A DNA stretch of 64,000 nt from Haematococcus lacustris (Eukaryota; Chlorophyta; Chlorophyceae; Chlamydomonadales; Haematococcaceae). Below are positions 53,301 through 64,000 of the stretch, piece by piece. The notes under the pieces are model-generated. The model worked only from the letters and a program-made list of their open reading frames with translations. It searched no databases and was not told the origin of the DNA. Numbering within the stretch: the first letter of the stretch is position 1; each line of letters starts with the position of its first letter. The stretch is from positions 4,353,555 through 4,417,554 of the forward strand of contig JASKMD010000006.1 in the NCBI GenBank assembly GCA_030144725.1. The letters run 5' to 3'. The position numbers and the translations under genes were made by a program.

Positions 53301-56300
53301 GCCTCACCTCCCAGCACCTTGACATTGGTCCCCTCCTCTGGCTTCTGCCCCACAGCGTTGGTGAGCAGCGTGATGAGGCAGGAGCGCAGCTGGTGGGGTC
53401 CAAGGCACAAGTGGGCAAGTGCAGGGATGAGGGGCGGCAGGGCTGGGACAGGCTACAGCACACAGGGGTCAGGGCTGGGTCACTCCTGCTCCTGTGGCCC
53501 CTGCCCTGCCCCTGCCCCTGCCCCTGCCCCTGCCCCTGCCCCTGCCCCTGCCCCTGCCCCTGCCCCTGCCCCTGCCCCTGCCCCTGCCCCTGCCCCTGCC
53601 CCTGCCCCTGCTCCTGCCCCTGCCCCTGCCCCTGCCCCCGACATGAAACCTGACAAGCATCCCTAGCCCTGCAATGACATAATCCCAAAGCCCCATCGCA
53701 CCTGCAGTGAGTAAGTAGATCGGAAGTGTGCCGCAACTTGCAGCTGCACCAGTCTCAGCAGCTCCCATTCTGAGCTCACACAGTCAGCTAAGAGTGACCC
53801 AGGAGTGAGGGAGCCATGACCCTGCTCAGCCCCGCCCCTGGGTTGCCTTCCTTCCCAGTGTCCTTGCACCGGCCCCCCTGGCTCCTTGCTGACCTGCTGT
53901 CCCCCGGGGCCCTCTCCCTGGGCGCCCCAATCCCCTTGGCCGCCCAAGGCTGGACCGCCCAGGTGGTGAGGGTGCACTGCTGCTCTGAGTTGTCCATTGG
54001 CATAAGGCTGGGCGCCAGCAGCAGGAGAAGCAGCACTGCCGTCGGCGCCTCTGCTGCCAAGACGTGCCAGGGGTCCGTCAGGGAGGGGCCCAGCATACCC
54101 ATCATAGTCGGCTATGTGGCTGGGGCTGAGGTAGGGGTCAGTGACCAGGGCGCTGTGCAGGCGGCTGCCTAGCTCACGGCTGTCCTCCTCTACCTGGCGC
54201 AGCAGCAGCAGCAGCAGCAGCAGCAGCCGCAGCGGCGGCGGCGGCATCAGCAAGGTGCATGGGTAGCAGCTGATCATCAGCAGCGAGGCCTCCCAGAGCT
54301 TGCAGAGCAGGATGCATGAGTACCTCTGTCTACTGGCTGCAGCATGTGACCCCACTCTCAACCTTGCCAGGGCCACTCCATCACCTAAGCCCCCACACCC
54401 ACCCTTTCCTGTTGCTGCCAGCAAGCCCACCCGCACTGCCCCAGCTCAATGGCACCCTGATGTGCCATTACCCAAGCCAGGGTCAAGCCAGGGTGCCAGC
54501 CCCGCTCTTGCATACCATATGCCTAGCTAGTGTGTTCGTGCACGCCCTGCTCCTCCAGGGCATTTGACTAACTGGTATGTTGGTCTTGTGACTGTGTTTC
54601 TCCAGTTTCCTGTGTCAGCTTGCACTTACCTTGTGCAGGCTGCAGCGCAGGACCGCCATGCGCTCCGTCATGCAAATGCCAGGCTCGGCATCTAGCACGC
54701 TCTGCAGGTCAAAGGCTTTGCCGGCGTGCCCTGAACCCAAGGCGTTTTGGCGACTTGCTGCTGGCTCAGCTTGCACCACAGCCACAGCTGTTGCCTCGGG
54801 CGGGACATAGGGTAGGAGACAGGGGAGTGACCACTCCCTGTGGCCCACTGCCATGCTCCTCACCAGTAGGCCAGTGCCAGCAGCCCCGTGGCTTGCTGAG
54901 AACGCACCAGAGAGGTACTGGGGCAGCCCTGCACCCAAGGCTTCCATGGCGCCAAGGGTAGAAAGGCTTGTAGGCTGGCTGCCTGTGTGTCTGGGGTCAT
55001 GGGGTAGGGGCATCTGGTCAGGGCCAAGTGCGCCACAAGGTGATCCAACTCCAGATAGCAAGGAGCCGTGCCGAGTGCTAGATTCGCTGGGAGCAGTGTG
55101 CATGGCAAGCCCATCCCGGGCACCAGGGACAGGCGGCAGGGGGACTGTGGCTGTGGGATGTTTTCCACCTCGGGGGCTAGGGGTTGCTGACAGAGACCCC
55201 AAGGCGGCGGAGGGGGGAGGAGGGCCTTGGCCATGACTCTGAGAGCGGGTGTGACCAGGGGCGGCAGGGTCACTGCCTACAGCCAGCAAAGCATATGCAG
55301 CAAAGCATGATGCACAACCTACAACCCACTGGCAACTTCTATGCGTATTGCAACTCTCATTGCCATGGTTGAATGCACAAATACAGGGACGTGTTACTCC
55401 TAACATTCAGCGGTGAGCAGGATTAACGAATTGTAACTTGTACGGCCTTCTCAAAATGTGATAATCGACAGCTAAGAAACACACTAATTTGTTGTGCTCT
55501 GTTGAGTCCACGTTGTCATGTGCAGCAACTGTATAATGCACCATACTAAGTATGTTAAGTATGTGTTATGGCGCGTGAAGATAGTGAAGCCACTACAATG
55601 TCAGGCCGTGGTGGCTCTAATGTTATGGAGTTCGGCTGGCATGACAAACGCCTGATCCCCCTGGCAGGACACTGACGACGCCTGACTTCCTTGAAGTCTT
55701 TTTTCGGCTCGAGTTAGCGGGTGTTCCGATGAGTTGATATGTGGCACTGGTAGATGCACAACCTGCTTGTGCAAGCCATGAATGAGGTGCTATTGTCGAT
55801 GCAAGATACAGAGCCTGGCTTCCTTGGACTCACAATCCTTGTACATGGCCATAAAGTACATGGTAGGTGGTATTTGTATTGCAACTAGATCTACACGTTA
55901 CATCTGTGCACTAATGAGGGTGAAGGTTGTGTTAGTGAATGGGAGCATGAGTTTCCAAATCCTTATCCATACTTTCAACATTTTGATTGACATGTCGTGA
56001 TTGACATGTCGTGTTGCAAGGAATACAGCAGTCGCTAAGCAATGAGGGACGGGTGGCAATCTAGTCTATGTCGCTCACAACTAGCTTTCCACAACACCCT
56101 AGATGGTGATGTCAAGGTCCCGGGGCTGCTAGGTATTTGTTCTGCCTTTCGCACTACAGTTAGCTTTAAACGCAGGAAAGGGAAGCAACCACAATGAGTG
56201 CGTTCGCGGTGCTGTTGGCTGAGCAGCAGTGCTTTTGGCGAAATGTGTACATCTTCCTGTATTTTCTTTCATTTATTTCAGTGGCGAGGGGTGCAGTGCA

Positions 56301-59300
56301 CGCTCCTCACCCATACAAAAATGAAACCGTGCAGTAACCCATGAGAGCCACTGCTACTGCGACCGCAAGCGGAGTGCAATGCAAGCAGCTGCAATACGTG
56401 CACCCCCTTCGTGATCAGGGTGACACGCCGGTCAGGTAAGTATGCTCGACGAGAGTACACCAAGGGGGTGGGGCCACAGCGTGGCCGGCCGGCCTGCGTG
56501 CGCCCAATGGTGGGTTCGCGATGCCGTCATTTAACATTACCTTTAGCGCTGTGCGTCGCACGATGCTGTCGAACTGCTGCGGTATGCGTGCCTTCAGCAG
56601 GGCCAAGGAATAGGCGGCCCCTTGTGTCGAGCTCCTGCAACGCAATGACACCGTGAGACAACTAAGTAGACAACTTCGCCAGCCAATGTTCATGACCATG
56701 CGCCTTGCCATGGGCATGCATGACAATGGGCGTCGCCTGGCGAAGGGGTCAACCGCAGCACCACTAGGCCCCCCGGGCGCCATGAACTGACAAACGGAGC
56801 ACGATACCCACTGACCTTATCCCAGACGGGCGGTAGCAGTGCAACGAAGCCAGCTAACAGCTGAGACAAGCAGCGGGTGATTGTACCGCCCAAGATTGCA
56901 CGGCGGCGACGGCCGCCCCCACACGCACATTCCATCCAAGGTCCAGAAGCTGCCTGGCATGGGAAGAGGTCATTGAAGAAACAGGCAACTTCTGTCACTG
57001 CACTGGAACTGTGTCTAGCACCCAAGAGGCACTGATGCCTATTCTTAAGTGATGAGTTTGTATTGCTAGGCTTTCTATACTGGTGGAAACAGGTCCATGC
57101 CCGGTCTAGCCCGCCAGTTTCGTGAGGCTGTCGGGCACATACAGCGTTTGGAGTGATTGAGGTGGACAGTTGTACATGACATGCTCACGCATCTATCTGT
57201 AGTGCCAGTCCACTATCCACTAGGAATGAGTGTCTTGACTGCATGGAGCTGGTGGCCTCCTTCCCACCTCAACATCATTGAGCTGACTATGCCTCCGCCC
57301 TCACCATACCAACCCCAAGCCCGTCCCCGTCACACATACCTCACTAATGCGCTCCAGCTCCAGTGCACTGGCTGCATATGCCTGGCTGCTGCCCAGCGGG
57401 TGCCAGCTCTCTGCCGCCACCATGCGTGCCACCTGGCCCGCCACCTCCACCGCACCACTCACGACCCACCTGGTGATCAGGCCATGTCACAAGTGCCAAC
57501 ACACACAGGTCTCTACCATCAGCATGCAACATCTTCTCTACACCTCTCCGCCAGCGTGCTCTGCCAGCGCAGGATCTGCCATTGACACCACTGAGCCGCT
57601 AGCCTGACTGCTAGTAGGTTACTATGACTGCTGGGCTAGGGTGCATGTGCAAAATGCGCATGCAGCCATTCATTGTCAGGCAGGGTGGGAGCTGAGCAGG
57701 CCCGGGCCTGGCTGCACCGACACAACTGAGGCTGAGGGCCTCGCAAGGTATCAGGGTGTGTACATGGCTCACACAGCTTGGTCGGGGCTCGTGCAGGAGG
57801 CTGGAGACGTGGGTCAGATGGGTGTGACTCACTGGCTGAGCGCCTGAATGAAAGCGACCTCAAAGTCCCAAAGACTGATGGGAGGTCCTTCCTGCCTGTG
57901 GGCGGTCACACCACAGGAGGGTGACGAAAGAGTGAGTGCGCAATGGGGCCCTGCCACCTGCCTCCCGCAATTGGCTTGTTCAACTTCCAGCACAGCAGCT
58001 GGTAAGAGGGGCAATGATCAAGGTGAGGGGTGAAATTGGTGAGAAAGATAGAGAGTAGAAGAGTGAGGGGTTGTGTCCATGTCACACTCACTTGCGTTTC
58101 ACCGGGCGCCCATTAGGAGGTGGCGCCTCTTGGTACCTGCGCCCCTTGCTGGCCCGCTCCTGCTCCACGCCGCAGCTGTTGCCGTCTGCCGTCTCTCCCG
58201 GTGGTGGAGCCACGACTGCAAAGCCAGCTTCTTTGAGCAGGCGGTGGTGCTCTAGCACAGCCGACTCCAGCTCCCAAAGCACCTGTGGCGCCAGCGGAGC
58301 AGTAGAGGCAGCAGCAGAGGTAGCAGCAGCAGAGGTAGCAGCAGCAGAGGTAGCAGCAGCAGGGTCAGCAGCAGCAGGGTCAGCAGCAGCAGGGGTAGCA
58401 GCAGCAGGGGCAGCAGCAAGGGTAGCAGCATGCCTGGCAACACATAGGGACACATAGGGACACATGGGGGCCAGCTTTTGCAACTCACACACCAGGAGGT
58501 GTGTATGAAGTGTGGTATGGGAGGTGGGCACGTAGTGCGCTGTGCTGCCCGGGGTTGAGGGTTGGATGAGGTTGTGGTGCGCGTGCAGGCACCTGCATTG
58601 CCCCTGCATTGCTGCCAGGCTGGTACATGAACGCGGTCTCCAGTTGGTCCGTCAGTGTTGTGTACCGGGCGCGGCTATTGGACAGCGCAAAGCCAACCAG
58701 GCCAGGCAGAGCAGCCTGGGCGCATCGGGCAACATGCAGGCAGCTCGAATGCCCCAGAAGCCATGCAGGCCGGGGAATGGGATTAGGGTTGGGTTTAGGA
58801 TCAGGATTAGGACTAGGGTTAGGGTAAGGGCAGTCTAGTGGCCATCAGGTAGGCTGGCGGGCAGGTAGGCTGGCAGGCAGACTGTCACACCTAACAAATC
58901 ATTGGATGCCCCACTCTGGCATGCATTTGCAAGGTGGTGACTACCCCCATGCCCTGGCCAGCGGCCTCCAAAGGTCCTGTATGGAACCATAGCTGGCTAC
59001 CCAGTAGCTGGCCAGCTGCTACCCCATGCGTGGTGGGACGTGCAGCTGACACGAAGCTGTGTGCATTCCCAGGGCAGTGTCGCCTAGGCCCAGCACCTGG
59101 ATGTCCATGTCCCTCATCAAGTCCTGGCTTGCTGCCTGCACCTCTTCCACAAGGAACGACATGACCTGCAGGCAAGCGGGCAGAGTAGGCAGGCAGAGAG
59201 GTCAGAGGCAGGTGGGCTGCTGGACAGGAGGCCAGGGTCAGCGTGCACGCAGGCAGTTCAGGAGTTGGGGCAGGTGGGCAGCTAGGGAAGGTATGCAGGC

Positions 59301-62300
59301 AGGAGTGGTCGGCAGAGTAGGTGAGCGGGCAACCAAAGCAGGGAGGAAATGAAGGGCAGCAAGGCATTTGCAGAGGGGTCTAGTGTGGCACAGCCAGTGT
59401 GGGATGCCACACAGAGCCAAGAGTTGGGAGCCAAGATCCACATGTCTGATGTGGTGCCATGTCTGTTGTGGTGAAGGTGGCAGGGCAGATCAGCAGGGAG
59501 GGTAGGGACCCCTCCTCAGCCAGGCCCCTTTGCCATCCAACACATCAGGCAAACACCACAGATCCATGGCCGTCTTGGCCACCTCTGCGTGCTGAACCAC
59601 CTAAACTACCTCAACCACCTCAACCATCTGCACCGCCTTGGGCTCCCTAGCCCATCAGGCTAGGGAGTTATCATCACCCTGAGGCTGTTGCCACACTGAC
59701 CTCGGCTAGGTTCTGGCTGCCAGGTCTCAAATTCTTGACCAGCCGGCTGGTGGCGGCCCCGCGGATGTGATCACGCAGCATCGTCACCGGCGTCTCCTGC
59801 TCCAGCGAGCATACACAGGCGGGGCAAGGCAGGGACTCACGAAGGGGGTAGCAGCAGCGGAAGAAAAAGAAACAGCAAGGAAGAGAAGAAACAAAAGGAA
59901 ACAATGCAGCAGCAGCGGCAGAGGCAGCAGCAACAAGGAAGGAAGAGGAAGCAACTGTCAGGACCCCATGTCAGCTGTGGGCCCAGGGGCCAGGCAGTCC
60001 GCTGCCAGCTGCCGCCACCCACCTGGTCCGGGTTCCAGGTCCAGGCCCAGCCTACCATCTCCAGCAGCAGCATGAAGCATGCCACGCCCTGCACAAGGGG
60101 CCACAGCGCGGTGCACAGCCCTGGGGCGCTTCAGGCCACAGCGCAAACCTTGCAGCAAGGCAGGAAACAGACAGGGATGAGGTTTGGTGCCACACTCACT
60201 GCACATGCAGGTGACATGCTCACACTGCATGTTTAAAATCACATCAAGACACTTGTGAGATGCAGACGAGGATGGGAGGCACAAAGTACCGGTAGTGGTG
60301 CTGAGAACCACATCGCAGGCACACGGCATGCAGTGACACCGTGCCAAACTGTGAGGCATGGCCGTGCCCGCATGAAGCAAGCGTTGAACCATTGCTTGTT
60401 GAGTCCATGAGAAAAGGGTGTTGCAGCAACGCTGACAGGCGAACGCCAAGGCATGACGACAACATGCAGTGGAACATCAGTGGGTGTGGCAGCGGGGTGG
60501 GCATATCCAGTTTAGGCCCGCCTGCCAGCTCCACTGCATCTCACAGCCCGGCCAGGGGGCTCTACCATCTGCACCTCACTGCCACCTCATGGCGACCCCA
60601 GCCGCACCCTGCTGCTAGCTCCTGTCAGTGACGGCTGAGTCTTGAGCACCTACCTCGTGCCGCGCAAACACAGCATAGTGGCAGTTGAGGGTGGGGAGCG
60701 CCCGAGCCAGGAACAGGCCCATGCAGCCCTTCAGCCCATCCACCTCGTCCTGAGTGTGGACAAGTAAGGCCCAAGGGGTCAGTTGGGCAGTTGCAGACAG
60801 GCTTGATCCGCATGCAAGCGCATGCCGATGATGAGCAGTGCTGTGAGTAAGTAGCTACAGGCAAGCAGGCTGGTTCATCAAGGCAGCCATGGACAATTCG
60901 TTGATGTCCACAAAGCTGATGCAGGAGCCAGATGCGGCTGCTAGACAAGGCCAAGACAACCCACACCTCAACATGAGCACAGCCTGATGGGCAGGTCAGT
61001 TCTCAGCCGGCATCACGGCTTCACAATTGCTAGGTGCAATGAGCCACACAAGGTATGGCATGCATTGCACATGGCTCATCAGTGTGTCATTGCCATGCGT
61101 CACACGCCACTCCACACTCACGTCACACTTTCTTCAAGTTCACACCTGGGTAAGGGTGCTTGCATTGTACCAGGTCAGACATGGCTCCCAACATGCTTTG
61201 AAGGCGGCCAGGTAGTCCTCTGCTGTGCCCTCCACACCTCCCATGCCTGCACCAACAGCCACACTTGCTTGTCCCATGCCACTCCTGCAGTTATGACTAG
61301 GCTCCCACATGCAGGCTGGATGGCAGCAGAAAAGCGCGAGGGCCACTGCTGGTACAGAGTGTTGTGCACACCTCTGCACAGCTTTAGGTGCGGTGCCCTG
61401 CAGAGTGTGGCGCAGTGCCATGGAAATGCCAGGCCACAGTCAGCACCGCCACATGTATTGCCCCATGGTGTTGCCTTCTGCTTTGGAATGGACTAGTTGC
61501 ATGCCTGACATCAGCAATGCGTGAGGCCCTCCTTTAGCCTCAGCCTCAATGTGCAGTCGGTTATGCACTACAGTGCAGCTCACCAGTGGCAGAGGGTGAC
61601 GTAGCACCCCGGCCACCATTGGTCGCTGCTTGCGCCCTGCCTGTTGCAGGAGACATGTGTGAGGGTGACGGACGAGACCCCAAGCTGGGCCGTTCACAGC
61701 CACTTGGCTCCACCCCTGGGCCTGAGGGCGGTGGTGGAGGTGGAGCGATGAACTGATGCCAACATGACAGCTGGTGTTGCACTAGCAACAGTGAGACGGT
61801 CTCTGACCTGGAAGGGCATCAGATGCGAAGGGGCAAAAAGGGAGGGCTATGTTGTTTGGTACATGCTATGACATGCACTGTGGCACTGGTAGATGCACAA
61901 CCTGCTTGTGCAAGCCATTGCTATTGTCGATGCAAGATACAGAGCCTGGCTTCCTTGGACTCACAATCCTTGTACTTGGCCATAAAGTACATGGTAGGTG
62001 GTATTTGTATTGCAATTAGATCTACACGTTGCATCTGTGCACTAGTGAGGGTGAAGGTTGCATCAGTGAATAGGAGCATGAGTTTCCAAATCCTTATCCA
62101 CACTTTCAACATTTTGATTGACATGTCGTGTTGCAAGGAGTACAGCAGTCGCTAAGCAATGAGGGAGGGGTGGCAATCTAGACTATGTCGCTCACAGCTA
62201 GCTATCCATAGCACCCTGGATGGTGATGTCAAGGTCCTGGAGCTGCTAGGTATTTGTTCTACCTTACGCACTGAAGTCAGCTTTAAATGCAAGAAAAGGG

Positions 62301-63693
62301 GAAGCAACTACAATGAGTGCGTTCGCGGTGCTGTTGGCTAAGCACCAGTGGTTTTGACGAAATTTTTGCGTCTTCCTGTATTTTCTTTCACTTATTTCAG
62401 TGGCGAGGGGTGCAGTGCACGCTCCTCACCCATACAAAAATGAAACCGTGCAGTAACCCATGAGAGCCACTGCTACTGCAGCCGCAAGCGGAGTGCAATG
62501 CAAGCAGCTGCAATACGTGCACCCCCTTCGTGATCAGGGTGACACGCCGGTCAGGTAAGTATGCTCGATGAGAGGACATCAAGGGGGTGGGGCCAAAGCG
62601 TGGCCGGCCGGCCTGCGTGTGCCCGATGGTGGGTTTGCAACATGTACCTTGCAGCCGTGTTGCTGGTGCTGTGCGAACCATAGTCATGTGACAAGAACAC
62701 AGATCTGTGGCCCATTGCTCTGTGGCACATTGACATAGTGTAATGCAATGGTAAACCACAATCTGGTAAGTGTTGTACTGCGTGTCACACACCGGATACG
62801 GTAAAGTTGTGCGAAGCGCAACAAGATGCCCAACCCATAGCCCAGAGGTAAGAAGGGTGCCACGTCTGGTGATTGCAGGTGTTGAAGCAGTACCTGTGGT
62901 CAGTACTCCAGGCAACCAGTCACACCAGCTGTCCGCGTGCACGCCCAAAGGAGTTGGTGCACAAATGGCTGGGAAGAGTTGCACTTGGCTATTTCACTTG
63001 GCATGCATGGCAAGGAACCGGTGAGCACAAGGTTATGTGGCCTGTCGCCTGGTCTTGCTACAGGCATTTGGCTCAAGAAGTGGTGAAGTAGAGGCAATGC
63101 TGGATCCTTAGCTATGGTGAGAGCGCATATGCAACGAGTTCTGAAGATTTTCACACCTCACACCTTGCCTGCAGAGCCTGAGGCAGCGGGCTTGAGGCTA
63201 GGCAGTGGCAGCTGGGCTAGGGGGTGGGTGGGTGGGCTATCCGAGCGACCTGCAGCAACCGGGCACAGAAGACCAGGGTGAGGATCAGACACAGCTTTGC
63301 AGGGGACTTAGGACAGGAAGAAAGGTACAGGGGAAAGCATGTGTCGTCGCCAGGTCTTGAAGAGAGGGCCTCACATTTGAGGGCACAGCTCAGGCATTTG
63401 AGCGATCTGACAGCCACATGCCACTCGCGACAACCCTTTGCCCTGAATGGACCCAACCTGTGTCTGCCCACCACCTGTTATGTCCCAACGTGTGCATGCA
63501 AGATGTTCAGTCTAGGCACCATGCCTGTTTAGGCCACGGCACGGTCTTACCAGGCAGGAGTCCAGCCTGGTGAGCCCTGGCCAGGTGGGCCGCCAGCTGC
63601 TTGGCCAGGCTGTGTGGGTTGAAGGTGGCGAGGCTGGTGCAAGGCGGCAGCTCTTGGGGCTGCACCACCAGGCGCACGCTGGCGGCACGGAAC
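45814..63693 (-). CDS. Large multi-exon host gene, function not recognised (5' end outside window)
   Basis: I trace 23 exons by consistent GT...AG boundaries and open frame: 63693-63551, 61808-61584, 61284-61146, 60749-60654, 60088-60056, 59796-59701, 59165-59097, 58715-58593, 58282-58092, 57895-57833, 57469-57340, 56953-56816, 56634-56541, 55272-54630, 54193-53702, 53389-53318, 52311-52148, 51675-51619, 50594-50405, 50239-50097, 49857-49753, 47809-47729 and 47373-45814. They sum to roughly 1,680 residues. Most short exons are helical and Leu-rich (SQLLAGFVALLPPVWDK; RQFLVSLQAMFEDE), suggesting an alpha-helical scaffold or trafficking protein, while exons 55272-54630 and the last one are disordered. 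I do not recognise the family; splitting into two genes is possible. One weak candidate exon near 51050-50960 was not included. Confidence 0.6.
47430..47700. repeat. Intronic minisatellite CAGGCTCCAGATCAGGCAT
   Basis: About 14-15 units of 17-24 bp, built of CAGGCTCCAGATCAG with CAGCAGG or CATCAGG spacers, lie in the intron before the last exon of the large gene. Confidence 0.92.
48289..48835 (+). pseudogene. N-terminal part of pogo/CENP-B-type transposase
   Basis: From about residue 60 the frame reads SVRAVAKQHGVPRSTLNEIV then GRPTALTEAEELQLAGIV, which is the psq-type helix-turn-helix followed by the second CENP-B-type DNA-binding segment. The annotated frame shifts near 48730. In the next frame the sequence continues RACEVRVSKGLPHFFPNASP and stops near 48808. 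The DDE catalytic domain that should follow is absent. Confidence 0.78.
48836..49117 (+). pseudogene. C-terminal remnant of the same transposase
   Basis: The frame begins KRAFAKTGLYPPSKDQLLAA, the usual C-terminal segment after the DDE domain in pogo-like transposases. It follows the N-terminal part after only about 60 bp, so the catalytic region was lost by internal deletion. Confidence 0.7.
49505..49680 (+). repeat. LINE 3'-end copy in inverse orientation, intronic
   Basis: GGTGGGAGAAGGCC, GGGAAGCTCCTCCCTTA and GACTGCCGGAGTA match the sense strand of the LINE 3' untranslated region at 17250-17165. The copy is diverged and truncated. Confidence 0.65.
50320..50390. repeat. GAGGTC simple repeat
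   Basis: Short run of GAGGTC, CAAGGTC and CCAGGTC hexamers in an intron of the large gene. Confidence 0.85.
51299..51386. repeat. Interstitial telomere-like repeat
   Basis: CCCTAACCCTAACC is followed by about 12 copies of the six-base unit ACCCAA. It lies between exons of the large gene and so is not a chromosome end. Confidence 0.85.
52312..53317. other. Intron of the large host gene
   Basis: No coding or RNA feature is supported in this intron of about 1 kb. A short direct repeat of GGTGGCAGGTTTTTGGTG and GGTGCCAGGTTTTTAGGTG type occurs near 52738-52800. Confidence 0.4.
53500..53640. repeat. (CCCCTG)n hexanucleotide array
   Basis: About 23 copies of CCCCTG lie in an intron of the large gene. 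Frames in both directions stay open across it (Cys-Pro or Gly-Gln repeats), which is an artefact of the 6-bp unit. Confidence 0.95.
53702..55272 (-). CDS. Two long exons of the large host gene
   Basis: Exon 55272-54630 encodes about 214 residues. It is Pro/Ser/Gly-rich in its first two thirds, then ordered at its end (VRSMAVGHREWSLPCLLPYV, DAEPGICMTERMAVLRCSLH). Exon 54193-53702 encodes 164 residues, beginning VEEDSRELGSRLHSALVTDP and ending CVSSEWELLRLVQLQVAAHF. Donors are GTAAGTGC and GTGCGATG and acceptors are GGCAG and GCCAG. Both are in the same strand and phase as the rest. Confidence 0.6.
54205..54247. repeat. CAG/GCG microsatellite
   Basis: CAGCAGCAGCAG is followed by GCGGCGGCGGCGGC in an intron just upstream of exon 54193-53702. 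Confidence 0.85.
55741..56518. repeat. Dispersed intronic repeat, copy 1
   Basis: The segment is about 780 bp, begins GTGGCACTGGTAGATGCACA and ends near GCCCAATGGTGGGTT. It shares roughly nine tenths of its bases with 61881-62632 in the same orientation. It lies in the intron between exons 56634-56541 and 55272-54630, reaching within about 25 bp of the splice donor. I see no terminal inverted repeats or poly-A tail, so its class is unknown. Confidence 0.85.
58296..58436. repeat. AGCAGCAGAGGT trinucleotide-type repeat
   Basis: Imperfect 15-bp units GTAGCAGCAGCAGAG change to GTCAGCAGCAGCAGG. They lie immediately upstream of exon 58282-58092, in the intron. Confidence 0.85.
58780..58830. repeat. 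Degenerate telomere-like repeat
   Basis: GGGATTAGGGTTGGGTTTAGG and GGACTAGGGTTAGGG are TTAGGG-like words in an intron, opposite in strand to the run at 51299-51386. Confidence 0.7.
61881..62632. repeat. Dispersed intronic repeat, copy 2
   Basis: This is the second copy of the repeat at 55741-56518. It differs by substitutions and by short indels (about 9 bp lost near the start, about 15 bp lost in the middle). It lies in the long intron between exons 63693-63551 and 61808-61584. Confidence 0.85.
62633..63550. other. Intron of the large host gene
   Basis: I see no supported exon or RNA gene between the dispersed repeat and exon 63693-63551. The open frames here lack splice-compatible ends. 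Confidence 0.35.
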
Positions 63694-64000
63694 CTGAGGG
63701 GGGTGGGGCAGCAGGCTGGGTGTGAGGTGGGGTGTGGTCTGGAGGCTGACGGCTGGGGGACACTAGTGAGCTGCTAGTGACCTGCTCTGGGCCAGGGGCA
63801 GCAGGAAGGTAGGCGGGCGGGCAGTTGGGTGGGCAGCTGGGTGGGTGGGCTGCTGGGTGGGTAGCTGGGTGGGTTGGTGAGCAGCCAGTTGGGCAGGTGG
63901 GTAGGCAGCTGGGTGGGCAGGTGCTACCTGGACATGAAGTCAGCAGCGGTGCGTGTTGATGTCAGGGGATGGCTGCTGCTCCCCTGCACAGCAGGATTCC
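63694..64000. other. Intron or upstream part of the large gene with GGGTGGGCAGCT-type repeat
   Basis: Imperfect 12-16-bp units of GGGTGGGCAGCTGGGTG occur at 63810-63930. The acceptor of exon 63693-63551 (CCTCAG) is directly adjacent on the minus strand. The gene continues beyond the window. Confidence 0.5.

Overview
The window reads as nuclear DNA of a chlorophycean (volvocalean-type) green alga. It is G+C-rich, with many short introns (GT...TGCAG), proline/serine/alanine-rich and CAG-repeat-rich proteins, a Dualen/RandI-type LINE (a lineage known from Chlamydomonas), a chromodomain Ty3/gypsy element and a Fanzor gene. I cannot name the species. All statements come from reading the sequence; no similarity search was run.

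Layout. At 1-1000 there may be the end of a host gene. At 1667-2146 lies a short hAT-type element with an 8-bp target duplication. A Fanzor gene (eukaryotic relative of TnpB, RuvC nuclease) runs on the minus strand from 44506 to 3423, but it is cut in two by one Ty3/gypsy retrotransposon filling 5238-43455 (207-bp LTRs differing at 2 positions, 5-bp duplication GCTGG). That retrotransposon is about 6.15 kb long without its own passengers. It was enlarged to 38 kb by two later insertions, 6858-15825 and 16529-39622. Each passenger has CACTC...GAGTG ends, a 2-bp target duplication, kilobase-scale satellite arrays in inverted orientation at both ends, strand-asymmetric purine/pyrimidine blocks, and a core with repeated intron-shaped cassettes. 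The two passengers share core modules but carry different satellites. I read them as a CACTA-like, foldback-like, non-autonomous family. The second passenger was in turn hit by a Dualen-type LINE (about 17157-28520) with tandem N-terminal repeats, a 2A-like motif, two Josephin-like cysteine-protease domains, an APE endonuclease, reverse transcriptase, PHD finger, RNase H and a restriction-like endonuclease. The nesting order is therefore Fanzor gene < gypsy < CACTC elements < LINE.

Right of the Fanzor gene come a BED-finger fragment (44.8-45.1 kb) and a large host gene on the minus strand (63693 to 45814). I can trace at least 23 exons of it; its 5' end lies beyond the window and its function is not recognised. 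Its introns hold a decayed pogo-like transposon (47988-49403, TA duplication), a LINE 3' end, two copies of a 0.76-0.78-kb repeat, a telomere-like repeat and several minisatellites.

The main points are a Fanzor locus interrupted by a precisely datable retrotransposon, a modular family of satellite-armed elements with palindromic repeat cores, and a LINE combining a 2A-like peptide, tandem Josephin-like domains and two endonucleases.
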